A stretch of 64,000 bases of DNA from Hippasteria phrygiana (Eukaryota; Echinodermata; Asteroidea; Valvatida; Goniasteridae), in contig JAZGUH010000371.1 of the NCBI GenBank assembly GCA_037893225.1, positions 372,001 through 436,000 on the forward strand. Direction: 5' to 3'. The notes under the pieces were generated by a model, which did no database searches, had not been told where the DNA came from, and worked only from the letters and a program-made list of their open reading frames with translations. A program made the translations under genes and the position numbers. Shown one piece after another: positions 46,809 through 57,280 of this stretch. Within the stretch, counting starts at the first letter, position 1. Every line of letters starts with the position of its first letter.

Positions 46809-49061
46809 CTAAACATTTACTTCTCTGTCACTAACCCCCATGTCAAGTACTGGGTCAGTTTGTGTGTCCTTCTCTACACCTCTGTCAGGAATCGTTCCCT
46901 CGTCACTCTTCTGGTGATGCCTCCCTACAGGCGATCGTTCCTGATCCATATGAGGCGGAGTTTCAGTGACTAGCCTCGGAGGTTCTGTCCGCCACGACTC
47001 CATTGGAGGGCCTTGGTAAGGCTTCAATCGGTCGAAATGAACCACAAGCATCCTCCCTCTGGGTTTGACCTGAATCCTATAGTTTACGTCTGACAGCTTC
47101 TTTATGATAAGGTACGGCCCTTCACATCTTGAAACTAACTTTTGGGAGGCCCCTTTCTTCCTTGCATGGTTATACAACCAGACGAAGTTACCTACATCAT
47201 AACCTACACCCTCAACTCTTCTGTCATACGACATCTTTTGGCGTCTAGCACTAGACTTGGTTTGTTCCCTGGCTCGCTCGTGGGCCTTTTGCATCCTCCT
47301 GCGCAACTCCTCTCCGTAGTCTGTCTTTGGTTCCATAGCCTCGTCAGGAGGAAGCGTTTCAGTAGTAAGGTCCACTGGGAGCATAACCTCCCTGCCCAGC
47401 ATGAGCATGTTCGGAGTCTCGCCTGTTGATTCTTGTGGAACTGATCTGTATGCGAATGTAGCAAAGGGGAGTTGTTGGTCCCAGTCCCTCTGGTTACGAT
47501 GGGGGTCCAGCATCATCGACACCGTATCAATAAGTGTTTTGTTATACCGTTCCACTAGTCCATCCGATTTGGGGTTGTAGGCAACCGTACGAGTCTTCTG
47601 AATGCCTAATATCCGACACATCTCGGCGAAGACGTCCGCCTCAAAGTTTCGACCCTGATCAGAGTGCAATTCTTTTGGAACGCCATATCGGCAAACGAAG
47701 TTCTCTACAAATGCCTTGGCCACCGTCTCGGCTGTACTGTCGGGGAGGGCGTAAGCCTCCATCCACTTGGTGAAGTAGTCGGCTATAACCAACACCCATC
47801 TGTTGCCTCCTTCGCTTTCCGGCATTGGGCCGACGAGATCTAACGCCACCCTTTCCATTGTTGCGCCCATTCGGTACTGTCTGAGTGGTACACGCCTCTT
47901 CCGAGCGGGTGACTTCCGTTTTGCACAGACATTGCATTTCCTGCACCAAGCTCTCACGTCCGCAGCAATTCCTGACCAGTAATATCTCAACCTCAATTTG
48001 GCAAGTGTACGACTGATTCCAAAATGTCCTCCGGTTTTCCCTCCATGCAACTCATCCATCTTCGCCTCTCGAAGGTTGACTGGGAGGACTATCTGCCACT
48101 TTACCTCCCTACCGTCGTTCGATTCCCAGCGCCGACATAGCACTGACTGTCTCATCTCTAGCTGGCCCCATTGCGACCAATAAACTTTGACCGCAGGTGT
48201 ACGGGAGGACATGCTCTTCCAATCTGGTCTCTGGTCCGACTCCTCTTTCCTAAGTACCACCCAGGCAATGGAGGGGTCTTTCAGCTGACCCTCCCGCAAG
48301 TCTTCTTTGGTAACGTTTGGCTCGACAACAACTACTCTCACATTCGCTGGCACGGGTGACTCTAAATTCTCGTCGTCTACTCGTCCACACTGCTTGCATG
48401 GTCGACGTGACAGGCTGTCAGCGTTTCCATGTTTCTTCCCAGGGCGATGCAGTATTTCATAGTTGTACTGCCCAAGCACTTCCAGCCATCGAGCTATTTG
48501 CCCCTCCGGGTTCTTAAAAGTGACCAACCACTTTAATGCCGCATGATCCGTCCGTACCGTTATCTGTTGTCCGTATAGGTATTGCTTGAAGTGCTTGAGG
48601 TAGACAACAACTGCAAGGAGTTCTCTGCGCGTCACGCAGTAATTCCTCTCGGGCTTGGAGAGTGTGCGGCTTGCGTATGCTATGACGCGCTCCTCCCCAT
48701 TTTGCACCTGGGACAACACAGCTCCTATGCCGACTCCGCTAGCATCTGTATCCAGTATAAACTTGCCTCTGGCCTCTGGGTATGCCAGTATTGGCGCCTC
48801 CTGCAGGTGAGTCTTCAAGGTTTGAAATGCCTCCTGGCATTCGTCGCTCCAGTGGAAGACACGTGCTTTCTCAGTTAGACTGTGGAGCGGGCGTGCCAAG
48901 TCAGCAAAGCCTCTTATAAATCTCCTATAGTAGGAGGCTAGCCCAAGAAAACTCCTCACTCCTCGGACGTCTGTCGGCGTTGGCCAAGATCTTATCGCCT
49001 CCAGCTTGTCTGGGTCGGTAGATACTCCCTCTGGGGACACCACATGCCCCAGATACTTAAC
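46809..49061 (-). CDS. Gypsy RNase H and integrase
   Basis: Starts after the TAG with the connection region (VSPEGVSTDPDKLEAIRSWP). RNase H follows (FILDTDASGVGIGAVLSQ, then RELLAVVVYLKHFKQYLYG, VRTDHAALKWL), and then the integrase zinc finger (H..H..C..C in GGHFGISRTLAKLRLRYYW to CRKCNVCAKRK). The catalytic D, D and E are in ERVALDLVGPMP, LHSDQGRNF and DGLVERYNK. A GPY/F-like module (EGPYLIIKKLSD) precedes VVHFDRLKPYQG. No chromodomain is visible. This 744-codon stretch is fully open. Confidence 0.95.
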   Translation of the reverse strand, partial: VKYLGHVVSPEGVSTDPDKLEAIRSWPTPTDVRGVRSFLGLASYYRRFIRGFADLARPLHSLTEKARVFHWSDECQEAFQTLKTHLQEAPILAYPEARGKFILDTDASGVGIGAVLSQVQNGEERVIAYASRTLSKPERNYCVTRRELLAVVVYLKHFKQYLYGQQITVRTDHAALKWLVTFKNPEGQIARWLEVLGQYNYEILHRPGKKHGNADSLSRRPCKQCGRVDDENLESPVPANVRVVVVEPNVTKEDLREGQLKDPSIAWVVLRKEESDQRPDWKSMSSRTPAVKVYWSQWGQLEMRQSVLCRRWESNDGREVKWQIVLPVNLREAKMDELHGGKTGGHFGISRTLAKLRLRYYWSGIAADVRAWCRKCNVCAKRKSPARKRRVPLRQYRMGATMERVALDLVGPMPESEGGNRWVLVIADYFTKWMEAYALPDSTAETVAKAFVENFVCRYGVPKELHSDQGRNFEADVFAEMCRILGIQKTRTVAYNPKSDGLVERYNKTLIDTVSMMLDPHRNQRDWDQQLPFATFAYRSVPQESTGETPNMLMLGREVMLPVDLTTETLPPDEAMEPKTDYGEELRRRMQKAHERAREQTKSSARRQKMSYDRRVEGVGYDVGNFVWLYNHARKKGASQKLVSRCEGPYLIIKKLSDVNYRIQVKPRGRMLVVHFDRLKPYQGPPMESWRTEPPRLVTETPPHMDQERSPVGRHHQKSDEGTIPDRGVEKDTQTDPVLDMGVSDREVNV

Positions 49062-50180
49062 CTACTCTCGGAAGAGGTGGCATTTCCCTGGTTTCAATTT
49101 TAGTCCAGCCTCACGAAACCTCTGTAGTACCTCCCTCAAACGGTTGATTTCCTCCATGATGGTTCGTCCGTACACTATAACATCGTCTAAATATACGAGC
49201 AATGTTTCCCACTGGAGGCCACGCACTATTCTCTCCATGAGCCTCTCGAATGTGGCAGGGGCATTGCACAGACCGAAGGGCATAACCCTCCAGCTGTACA
49301 ATCCCCCGCGCACAACAAAGGCAGACTTTTTCTGCGCCTCTTCATCGAGTTCTACTTGCCAATAACCGGAGGCAAGATCTAGGGTTGAAAACCATCTTGC
49401 CCCCGCTAGTGCGTCAAGGGTGTCATCAATTCGTGGGACGGGGTAAGCGTCCTTGATTGTCCTTTCATTGAGCCCTCTGTAATCCACACAAAACCGTTGG
49501 GTTCCGTCCTTTTTCCGAACAAGAACTACATTGGACGCCCACGGGCTGTCGGATGGCTCTATAATTCCTCTTTTTAACAAGTCATCCACTTGCTTGTCGA
49601 TCTCCTTTTGATTACACGGGGGTTGTCGCCTCGGTCTCTCCCTCACAGGCCTAGCACTTCCGGTGTCGATGGTGTGTTTCACCCAGTCATTTCTCCCTAT
49701 GTCGTGGTCTCCTTCGGAAAATACATCTGAGAACTCTGACAGCAACCCTGCAACGGTGTAATGATAGCACGTATCCAGCCCCTCAACACTGCGCTTCCAG
49801 AGGTCCTGAAGGTGTCCGGGGACATGAACGTCTTTCGTTCCTTTTTCCATAGCCACCTGTTGCGCCTCATCTATATCTTCTTCATCCACTGGTGTGAGGC
49901 AGCCGGCGGTGACCCCACATCGCAGAACGCACTTCTGCCTTCCTGGGTTTAATACCCGCACCGGTAGTGTACCTCCATCCATGTTCACCAGTGACCTCGC
50001 AAGTATAAGGCCCTTATCCGCGACCACTCCGCCTCCTTCGACTGGTTCTATTATGCCAACATGACACGAATCAATTGATTTATCTATCCTCCCTGGTATA
50101 ATGGTTTCATGTCCCGGCGGTATGACAGTAGTTCTGGCTACCACAATCCTTGCGCATAACGCTGTGCCCCATCGGTTTGT
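49062..50180 (-). pseudogene. Gypsy reverse transcriptase
   Basis: Order: RTTVIPPGHE linker, KHTIDTGSARPV, QKEIDKQVDDLLKRGIIEPS, SPWASNVVLVRKKDG, FCVDYRGLNERT, DAYPVPRIDDTLDAL, FSTLDLASGYWQVELDE, FVVRGGLYSWRVMPFGLCNA, and the catalytic YLDDVIVYG. The frame ends in TAG at 49062-49064, after which the same frame continues without loss as VKYLGH and RNase H. The TAG is therefore a point stop inside pol. Confidence 0.9.
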
Positions 50181-50586
50181 GCACTTGATGTGTTCTCCAA
50201 GGTCTTAAAGTCCAATATTCCTCCCGTTGGTATGAGGAAGTCCATCCCAAGAATTCCTTGTGCTTTAACCTTTGCAAAAACCGCACGTACTGGAAAAATG
50301 GTTCTTCCGACCTGTATCTCAATTTGCGCTACGCCCAAAGTTTCTATCGGTGTCCCATCCGCCTGAGCCACTTTTAAACCATCTGTCTCCAATCTCGGCC
50401 GCCTTTCAGCTGGAATTCTGTTATAAACTTCGGCTGAAATAATTGTATCAGTGGTTCCGGTATCCACAAGGAGCGGAATGTCAAGGGAACGAATCTTTCC
50501 CATCACGTAAAGTCCTTTCTTAGGAGAAATTGTTGGTACCAGTACCTTCCGTTCCGATTCAGGTAAATTACTAACTGAAGTTGGTT
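50138..50586 (-). pseudogene. Gypsy protease
   Basis: The retropepsin active site reads LLVDTGTTDTIIS, followed by the flap and AKVQAQGILGMDFLIPTGG-type hydrophobic core (GILGMDFL). The frame is offset from gag, as usual for pol, and is open upstream to the end of gag. It ends at 50138, and reverse transcriptase continues in a different frame, so a second break lies at about 50150-50180. Confidence 0.8.
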
Positions 50587-51947
50587 TTAGATGGACGGTT
50601 GACCCTGCTGTGATTCCAGCCCCTCCTCGGGTCGTAGGACAGGCTGATGGCAGTTTCCCTGATACTTCGACTTATTCCTCTTTTCTGGACAATCCCGTGA
50701 AAAGTGTCCATGTCCTCGACAATTGTAGCACTGGTCCCCTTGGATTGCAGGTCGCCTCCGGCGGAAACGGTATACCCTGGTGTCACGCCTCTTCTTGGTT
50801 TGGTCCATCTGTTGTTCGGCGGCATGCTGATCGACATCCTCCACGGTGTCATCCAGCATCCTACACTTTCCGTTGCCGAACTTGGGCCCATTCCTTTGAG
50901 CCTCAATTTTCTCGAAGTTTTCAGTTGCTAAGGCTGCCCGTATCGCCTCATCAAGTGTAGAAGGGTTGGCCCTGAATACCCCCTCTCGAATAGACTGACT
51001 AGCTATCGCATCAGAGAAGTGTCCTCTTGCGAGGCGGTCCCTTGCAGTTTCCGTAAACTCCGGGTACGAAAATGACGCCAATTCGCGTACCGCCTGGCCA
51101 AGCTCCTGTATGGTTTCCTTCGGCCTCTGCCTCCTATTCCTTAACTCTAGAAGGACATTTTCTGCTAGCTCTCCTGGTCCAAAACGCCCTTCAAAAGCTT
51201 GAGAAGTTCGCTGTATGAATGCCTCTTCTTCTCTCCATCCCCATGGTGAAAAAGTACCTTCAATGCCGGACCCTGGAGGCTCGCCGACAGAAACACCGCC
51301 GCCTCTTCGTCGTCCCATCCATTGGCTATTTTACATGACTCAAAATGTTCCCTGTAGTCTATCCACGGCTGTTTACCTCCGAAGCGGTCTGGGACGATCT
51401 TTGGACGACCCGAACCTTTTGTCAGCCTCTCTTGTAACTGCTTGTTTCCTATTGTTCGTTGGTCTCGTTTGAGAGGCCATGGTGTCTCATTAGAGGCTCC
51501 TGCGCCTCCTATTTCACGGCCTGGTCCTTCACTTTTCTCTAGTTCACTTATGACTTCCACTGGCTTCGTTATCTCAACGATAGCCTCGACAGGTGGCGTT
51601 ATGTCTCCTCTAATGCCAGTAGATTGTGCCTGTGGCATCCAAGATTGATTCTTCTTCATGATACTCCTTGGAGGCGTCCAGTCGCCTCCTGTAGCCTCCC
51701 GTCCTATGCCCTGCACCTGGGAAACGGAGGCAAGTCCAGCGTCCAAACCTGAATCCAGCGAAGTCCCCTGACCTATGCTCTTCCAAGCCTCCTCCAGTCG
51801 AGATATTCTACTCCTTAATTGCTCTATTGTAGCCTCCTGGCTTATGCTGTCCTCCATTGAACGCTGGAGCTCATCCTCCCTTCCTTGGAGGTCCACTCGG
51901 AGACTGTCAACCTCCTCTTGAAGTTCCTTAGCAGTCTGGTCCGTCAT
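50587..51947 (-). pseudogene. Gypsy gag (capsid and nucleocapsid), frame-broken
   Basis: ATG at 51947 begins a coiled-coil N-terminus (KELQEEVDSLRVDLQGREDE). Later come WIDYREHFESCKIANGW and an LSASLQGPALKVL capsid pattern. This frame stops at 51165. The remaining capsid (GPGELAENVLLELRNRRQRP, ELGQAVRELA) and the zinc knuckle CYNCRGHGHFSRDC (C-x2-C-x4-H-x4-C) lie in another frame open to 50587. A single-base change in about 51165-51240 explains this. Gag coats the RNA and forms the particle. The disruption would prevent a full-length Gag from this copy. Confidence 0.85.
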
Positions 51948-52074
51948 TATTAGTTTGTGTCTACTGTCTCAAATAAATTTAATTTTATCTATTTGAGGCG
52001 TCCTATTTATTAATGAATAATGGTCCTCGCCTCCCAGGGATGAGGACGTGGGCAAGTGGTAGCTAGGCGTAATA

Positions 52075-52091
52075 TCCCACTTCTGACACCA
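52075..52091 (-). promoter_or_regulatory. Primer-binding site, tRNA-Leu
   Basis: The minus strand reads TGGTGTCAGAAGTGGGA, two bases inside the 5' LTR. It is complementary to the CCA-bearing 3' end of animal tRNA-Leu of the CAA/CAG type, which ends TCCCACTTCTGACA plus CCA. Confidence 0.85.
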
Positions 52092-52312
52092 TTTGTGGCG
52101 GGGAGATTCCGTTACCCGATCCGCAGTCCCTTCTCCCTCGAACAACCCTCTGGCTTAGGATCAGTACCCCAGCAGCCGGGAATGCAGGCCCGTTTGGATG
52201 GAAATATACCGCCCATACGCGTAGCAGCACTCACCTACGCCTCTCAACCTCTAAGATGGACAAGGACAGACCAATAACAACACAAGAGTCAAGGACCTCA
52301 ATTACTGATTGA

Positions 52313-52318
52313 TTTATT
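52313..52318 (-). promoter_or_regulatory. Polyadenylation signal in the LTR
   Basis: AATAAA on the minus strand, downstream of the TATA box in the sense direction, as expected for an LTR. The same signal in the 3' LTR is at 45522-45527. Confidence 0.5.
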
Positions 52319-52850
52319 AACACAGAACATGTCATGCGATGGACCCCCGTTGAATTACAATTTAGCCTCTTATAATTAACCATTGGTCTCCGAGCCTCTC
52401 AATCAATTGTTCTACATTGGTAGCCTCTCGCACTAAGCGCTACGGCAAGGCAGTGCTGGGCAGCATGGCGAAGCCTGGCTGGGGAGTAGCCTCTGAGTCC
52501 CGTGAAACCGTACGCCTCTAGCGTTATAGCGCGTAATCCGCCTCCACTATCCGTCCTCGACCGTCCCGAGTCTCCTCCCTCGAGGCGGCGGGTATGTGAG
52601 CGCGCACTCTCGGCTCCGTCCGTTACCATCGGCAGATAGCTGTACGTCGCTCCGCCTCCAGTAGCCTCCGCGGACTTCGTAACCCCAACCCAGCCCGACT
52701 TCACCGTACCGTCCAGCACGCCGTCAGCCCCGCCAGCTAGTGCCTACCGTCTTTCCCTGTAGATGGTTGTGCTTTGTGCTTGGCGAGTGAGCAAGTCAGT
52801 CCAGCCAGAGAGAGCATATGGCAAGAGCGTATGTGGCAACTGCCCCGCGG

Positions 52851-52860
52851 CCTTATATAG
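52851..52860 (-). promoter_or_regulatory. TATA box of the 5' LTR
   Basis: CTATATAAGG on the minus strand, about 60 bp inside the LTR, in the GC-rich setting GGGGCCC..GGCCGCGGGG. It is the likely RNA polymerase II promoter of the element. Confidence 0.6.
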
Positions 52861-52923
52861 GGGCCCGCAGCTGCTAGCGCGCCCTCTTTGACTACGCCTG
52901 CTATAGCAATTTGCGCCACAGTA

Positions 52924-54930
52924 CCATTTGACACTGAGCTTACGTCACCTAAAAAGGATCTTGAAGAAGCATAATCTGTATCGTAGGAAACATATAAGTA
53001 GCAATGATGATGTTATCAGGTTCCTTCAAGATCAGTTACGTAAGTCTGGACAAATGCATGGCTACAGATGGATGCATTTCAAGTGCATTCAAAATGGTCT
53101 CGTTGTTACACAGGATACGATACGACTACTTCTTCAAATACTTGATCCGGCAGGTGTTGAACAACGCAAACAGAGAAGATTGAGGCGTCGGAAATATAGA
53201 GGAATCGGCCCAAACTGCATTTGGCATATGGATTCGTATGACAAACTGAAACCCTACGGCGTATGTGTGAATGGTTGCATTGATGGTTTTTCAAGGCACA
53301 TAATTTGGTTAGAGGCCGGTACAACCAGCAATGACCCTAAAGTCATCGCAGGATACATGATGGAAGCCGTTGTGGAGTTGGGTGGATGCCCCCTGCGAAT
53401 TCGCGCCGATAGGGGCACGGAGAACTCTGTTGTAAGGGACTTACAAACATTCTTGAGGTAAGCCCTACAAGGTAGCTGCAAACTGTTTTCCGAGTGGAAT
53501 GACCGGAAATGTTCCTATTAAGGAAGGCCAGACGTTTCGATCCAAGCAGAACTTTTCTGAAGGCTGAACCTCAAAGGCTGATTCAGCTTTGATTCTAATT
53601 CCTGATTAATATAAGATGGCCGAATAGTATGACCCTAGACTAGTGTCAGACCCTCTTAACTAGCAGTTATTATATGATTAACTGATTCCCTGCGTTTTTG
53701 TTAAGATTTAACATTAATTATATCGATCAGTCCTTGGTTTTATGGGATTTTCTTTTTTCAGACGTAACCACAACGATTCCATGGCAGACGAAAAAAGCTT
53801 CATGGTGGGTCAGAGTATTGCTAATCAGCGCATAGAAGCCTGGTGGTCAGTTCTCCGCAAGGAATGCGCACAGTTCTGGATGAACCTATTTGGGGAGCTT
53901 AAGGATGATGGAGATTTCTCAGGGTATTGGATGGACAAAGAGCTGGTACGTTTTTGCTTCATGAGAATAATCAAGGTAACATATATATAGTCAAAAATAA
54001 TGAAACATTTTATGTTTTGTTTTCCTTATTCCTACATATTTCTAGTCACCCCCAAACAAAACTAAACAAAAGTTATCAATTCCCCTACCCACCCACCATA
54101 TTCTCCAAAATGAAAATGTTTGAACCTCATATAGGCCATGTGTTTCCCTATGGTTCTGCAAAGCAAATTTACTTGTAAGAACATGTACCAGGAACCTATC
54201 GTAACATTAACCGGATATGGGGCCAGGACAAAACTTCACAGAGAACGGTGCCCATTAGCCTTTTAGAGGTATGGCGGACACAATAGGAGGGCGCTATTTG
54301 ATTTGGGTATACCTTTTGTGCCATACAAAAGGTATACCCAAATCAAATAGCGCCCCAAATCAAATAGCGCCCTCTTATTGTGTCCGCCATACCTCTAAAA
54401 GGCTAATTGAAATGTTCCCACGGAAAATTTGAGTAATACCCTTTGCCAAGGAGAAATTGTCTTGGCCCTCGAAGAACGAATATCCTGCCCTGTGAGACAT
54501 TGTGCATGCAGAGCACGATTTTATAGCTGTACTACGCTTGGTTGATGGTTCATGATCAAGCCGCAACACATTCACCACATGGAATTGTCACTCTTTTATA
54601 TTCCAGGAGGAACTAGACGAAGTTGTAAGAGTTTGGAATTACCACCGCCTTCAGTGTAATCGCAACACTATCGAGCCAACGGGGAGACCAGTTGTTCTGT
54701 ATGCGTCACCAGAGATGTACAATGCACAAGATCAACTGGCAGTTGATGTGAATGACGTCACAGTCTGCATCAGTGAATGCACATTCAAGACTGATGTTCC
54801 TTGTGAGAAGGACTTCTTTGATTTATGTGTTGAACTAATGGAAGAGAATGACCTGGATTCACCCGTCACTCCACAAAATGCCAAGGATTTATATCGTGCA
54901 CTGAGATATCTAATTCTACAGCTTCTGTAA
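52924..54930 (+). CDS. Catalytic exons of the integrase-core gene (downstream of the insertion)
   Basis: Exons 52924-53457, 53762-53975 and 54607-54930 hold the whole DDE core and C-terminal region with no stop or frame break. The gene body was therefore intact when the retrotransposon arrived. The last intron (53976-54606) contains a perfect hairpin MITE at 54254-54407. Confidence 0.85.
54254..54407. mobile_element. Near-perfect hairpin MITE in the last integrase intron
   Basis: ATTAGCCTTTTAGAGGTATG and its exact inverse end the element. The arms of about 70 bp pair almost perfectly around a loop at 54323-54332; one arm repeats the AAATCAAATAGCGCC word. Confidence 0.85.
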
Positions 54931-55185
54931 TTCATACACTGAAAAATAGTAGATTTTAATATTTATAATGATCTGCCAAAGAAGATACCAGCAAGGTTTG
55001 AGGTTTATAAAATATTTTTTTTGGGGGGGGGGGGGGGGGGGGAGGTGGTTACATTCATTTCACCAACTTCATTTCCACCTCGCCCAAATTCTCGTTGTGT
55101 GTGCTTTATTCTTTCGATTCCATTACATTTCATCCCATCCAAACCCATTTATTGAATTCAATTTTTATTGTATTTATTTATTTAT

Positions 55186-55235
<50 letters not shown>

Positions 55236-55736
55236 ATTTATGTTTCTATTTTTTGGGGGGAGGGGTGGGTGGGGTGGGGGTGGGTAGGGTGTGGGGGGAG
55301 CTTGGTTGAGTTCATTCACCCCTTAGGTGGGGAATGACTCCAACTCCCCCTATTTTTTTGGTGGGGGGTGGGGTGGAGTCATTTCACCCCCCCCCCCCCC
55401 ACACACACACAGCTCTGTTTCACATACGCAGTGTGGACATTCCTTCGTGTAGTTAAGAATTCTCTGCCAAAATCCTCATTTTTCTCACATCCAGAAAACA
55501 TTTTCAACCCCAATTTTTGATAGTCGCCCCCTGAAGTAATTATCGTTATTCTCCCACAGATAACTCTAACCCCATTTTGCCCCTGAAGCCCTTTTCCAGA
55601 GAGAGCGAAACACTATGTGGACCTGACCCAGGTCCACATAGTATCTCTCATCTATTGTTCACGCCGAAATCTTTTATTCACAGGTCCACACAGTGTATGC
55701 ACCGCTAACACACACATACCCATAGCCATACCCATA
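54931..55736. other. Downstream of the integrase gene; simple repeats, no gene
   Basis: Contains poly-G at 55024-55042, an (ATT)n microsatellite at 55189-55232, G-rich TGGGG repeats at 55254-55300 and poly-C at 55387-55400. Confidence 0.5.
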
Positions 55737-56043
55737 CGGGGTACCTCTATTGTAGACTTTACTTTCCTTCTTTTATATTCCTTTGTGCCTATTGAAATCT
55801 GAAAACCCATAGCGTTAACTTTGCGGGGTACCTGGACTTCTAGACTCACTTGCGGGGTACCATTGTCCCCATTGTTACCCTTTCTTCCCGGTACCCCGTA
55901 AGGAGACTAATGTACGAACACATCCTCACATATGCAACCATATAATTATGGGGTACCACTATCGTAGACTTTACTTTCCTTCTTTTATGCTCCTTTGTTC
56001 CTATTGAAATATCAAACTCCTTCGCGTTTACTTTGTGGGGTAC
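55737..56043. repeat. Two-copy tandem repeat bounded by GGGGTACC
   Basis: Blocks 55737-55831 and 55949-56043 share GTAGACTTTACTTTCCTTCT, CCTTTGTxCCTATTGAAAT and GCGTTxACTTTGxGGGGTAC, with a 212-bp period. GGGGTACC-like words recur at least six times here, and a similar GGGTACCACTGTTCCCATTG occurs at 579. Confidence 0.75.
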
Positions 56044-56626
56044 CAACATTTCTAAAGACTACCCTGAGGGTTACCTTTGTTCCGCATTGTGCATGGTTCT
56101 CCATGAAAGGACAGACCCACCCACCCATACCCACACTCGGTCTTCCTTTTGTTTATATTTTTGCAACTCGGGCTCATTGTTTTTGTCTTTTATCCAATCG
56201 TCTTTGATTAAAAGGTCTGTATTCGGTACGTGTCCTCGACTATCACCAAACTCACATCCCACACATACCAACGGGGTTTCCACCTCGCTCCAAATTCTCA
56301 TTTCTTGAAACTTAATATTTATTTCTGGCTGAAATACATGTAAGTCAGTAATCCTTTGCAATGATGAAGAGTTTTATGTGGTTATTAGATGACACCTTAT
56401 AGAAGAAAAATTACTGCCCAAAGAACAAGTTTGAAATTCAACAGTATCAGAATTTATTAAACACACTCCAAATGTGAAAGGAACATGATTGAATAGGACA
56501 AAATGGTAGCAATTACATTTTTGAAGTCAACAAAGAAGGATGCATTAAAATTACATAATCTAAATAATTAAACCTGCATCAAGCTGAATGATTGATATTG
56601 ATTATCGCAGTGATCAGTAGATAACA
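56044..56626. other. Intergenic, no gene supported
   Basis: No recognisable coding frame, RNA gene or repeat pair. Confidence 0.4.
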
Positions 56627-56853
56627 GGGGTCAATTTCATGGAGCTGCTAAGCACAAAAAATTGCTAAGCACAAAAATGTCTTGCTCGTTAAAAACACGT
56701 TACCAGCCAATTGTTATGCTGAGCAAACAGCTGAATACCAGTCACAAGCAATATAACATTACAATTTAGTTGGTAATCCTGTTTTTTATCAAGGAGGAAT
56801 TTCCATGCTAAGCAATCTTTGTGCTCAGCTAGCAGCTCCATGAAAATGGGCCC
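56627..56853. mobile_element. Foldback MITE with CATGGAGCTGCTAAGCAC termini
   Basis: Left GGGGTCAATTTCATGGAGCTG and right CAGCTCCATGAAAATGGGCC are inverted. The interior repeats GCTAAGCACAAAAA and its complement. The pattern TTTCATGG..GCTAAGCAC is, to my recollection, a very common repeat in marine deuterostome genomes. Confidence 0.7.
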
Positions 56854-57280
56854 GGGATATGATTCATGAATGTGAAGTCTGTGCTTTCAGTCTACTCATT
56901 TTTGCCTATGGATGCCCCAAGCTTCGCATGCACCTTGTATTTTGAAGGGGAAGTACGATTACCACAAACTTGGAGGTACTAATGTTCCTGTGCAGTGCAG
57001 CTATGAAAACTTAAACCGATTCTCTTCAGCACTATAGCTGCCTTCAGTAACCCAATGTATTTTGAAAGAGCAGGAACAAAGTCAGTCTTATATGACCCGC
57101 TTAAAAAACATGAATTAGATTCAAGGTTAATTTCAACAATAAATATGTTTGCTCAGTTTCAGAATGTCCTCAGAGCAGACATGATTTATGGCGAATACAC
57201 TAATGCCAGACTTTGAGCTTATAACAATATTTGGAAATAAACCAACTACCAAAACTTTAGGTTTGTAACCTTTTTGCCAA

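Larger units (their letters stand above)
45303..52920 (-). mobile_element. Ty3/Gypsy LTR retrotransposon, recent insertion
   Basis: This 7618-bp element lies on the minus strand. It has 827-bp LTRs, a primer-binding site for tRNA-Leu, a gag with a CCHC knuckle, then protease, reverse transcriptase, RNase H and integrase in Ty3/Gypsy order. An extra C2H2 zinc-finger ORF and a polypurine tract follow. The flanking GTA (45300-45302 and 52921-52923) is a short target duplication; Gypsy elements more often make 4-6 bp. The LTRs differ at one position by eye, so the insertion is young. Yet gag and pol contain frame breaks and one in-frame TAG, so this copy needs helper proteins, or the sequence has errors. 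Confidence 0.95.
52094..52920 (-). repeat. 5' LTR of the Gypsy element
   Basis: 827 bp with the same TGTGGCG/CGCCACA ends. As the upstream LTR of the minus-strand element it should carry the active promoter. The word GCCTC (GAGGC on the sense strand) occurs nine times. Confidence 0.97.
45220..54930 (+). pseudogene. Integrase-core (DDE) transposase-like gene, split by a Gypsy insertion
   Basis: Exon 1 starts at ATG 45220 (MNRDQLIEMYFKLGLSHKEI; an in-frame ATG also lies at 45142) and is cut at 45302 by the Gypsy element. The frame resumes at 52924 and runs to a donor at 53457. Exons 53762-53975 and 54607-54930 follow with good acceptors, ending at TAA. Deleting the element and one GTA target copy leaves the frame intact. 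An N-terminal helix-turn-helix-like region (the insertion point) is followed by a retroviral-integrase-type catalytic core with D (HMDSYDKLKPYG), D (IRADRGTEN) and E (NQRIEAWWSVLRKE). A conserved C-terminal region ends in LYRALRYLILQ. Proteins of this type are, to my recollection, multi-copy in fish and amphioxus and annotated only as integrase core domain. Three closely spaced introns argue for a eukaryotic host gene or a spliced transposase. With 7.6 kb inserted it is unlikely to make a full product. Confidence 0.85.

Noticed and set aside
45303..52920. Envelope gene making the Gypsy an infectious-type errantivirus
   Set aside because: The only ORF after pol is a short zinc-finger protein with no signal peptide, membrane segment or cleavage site.
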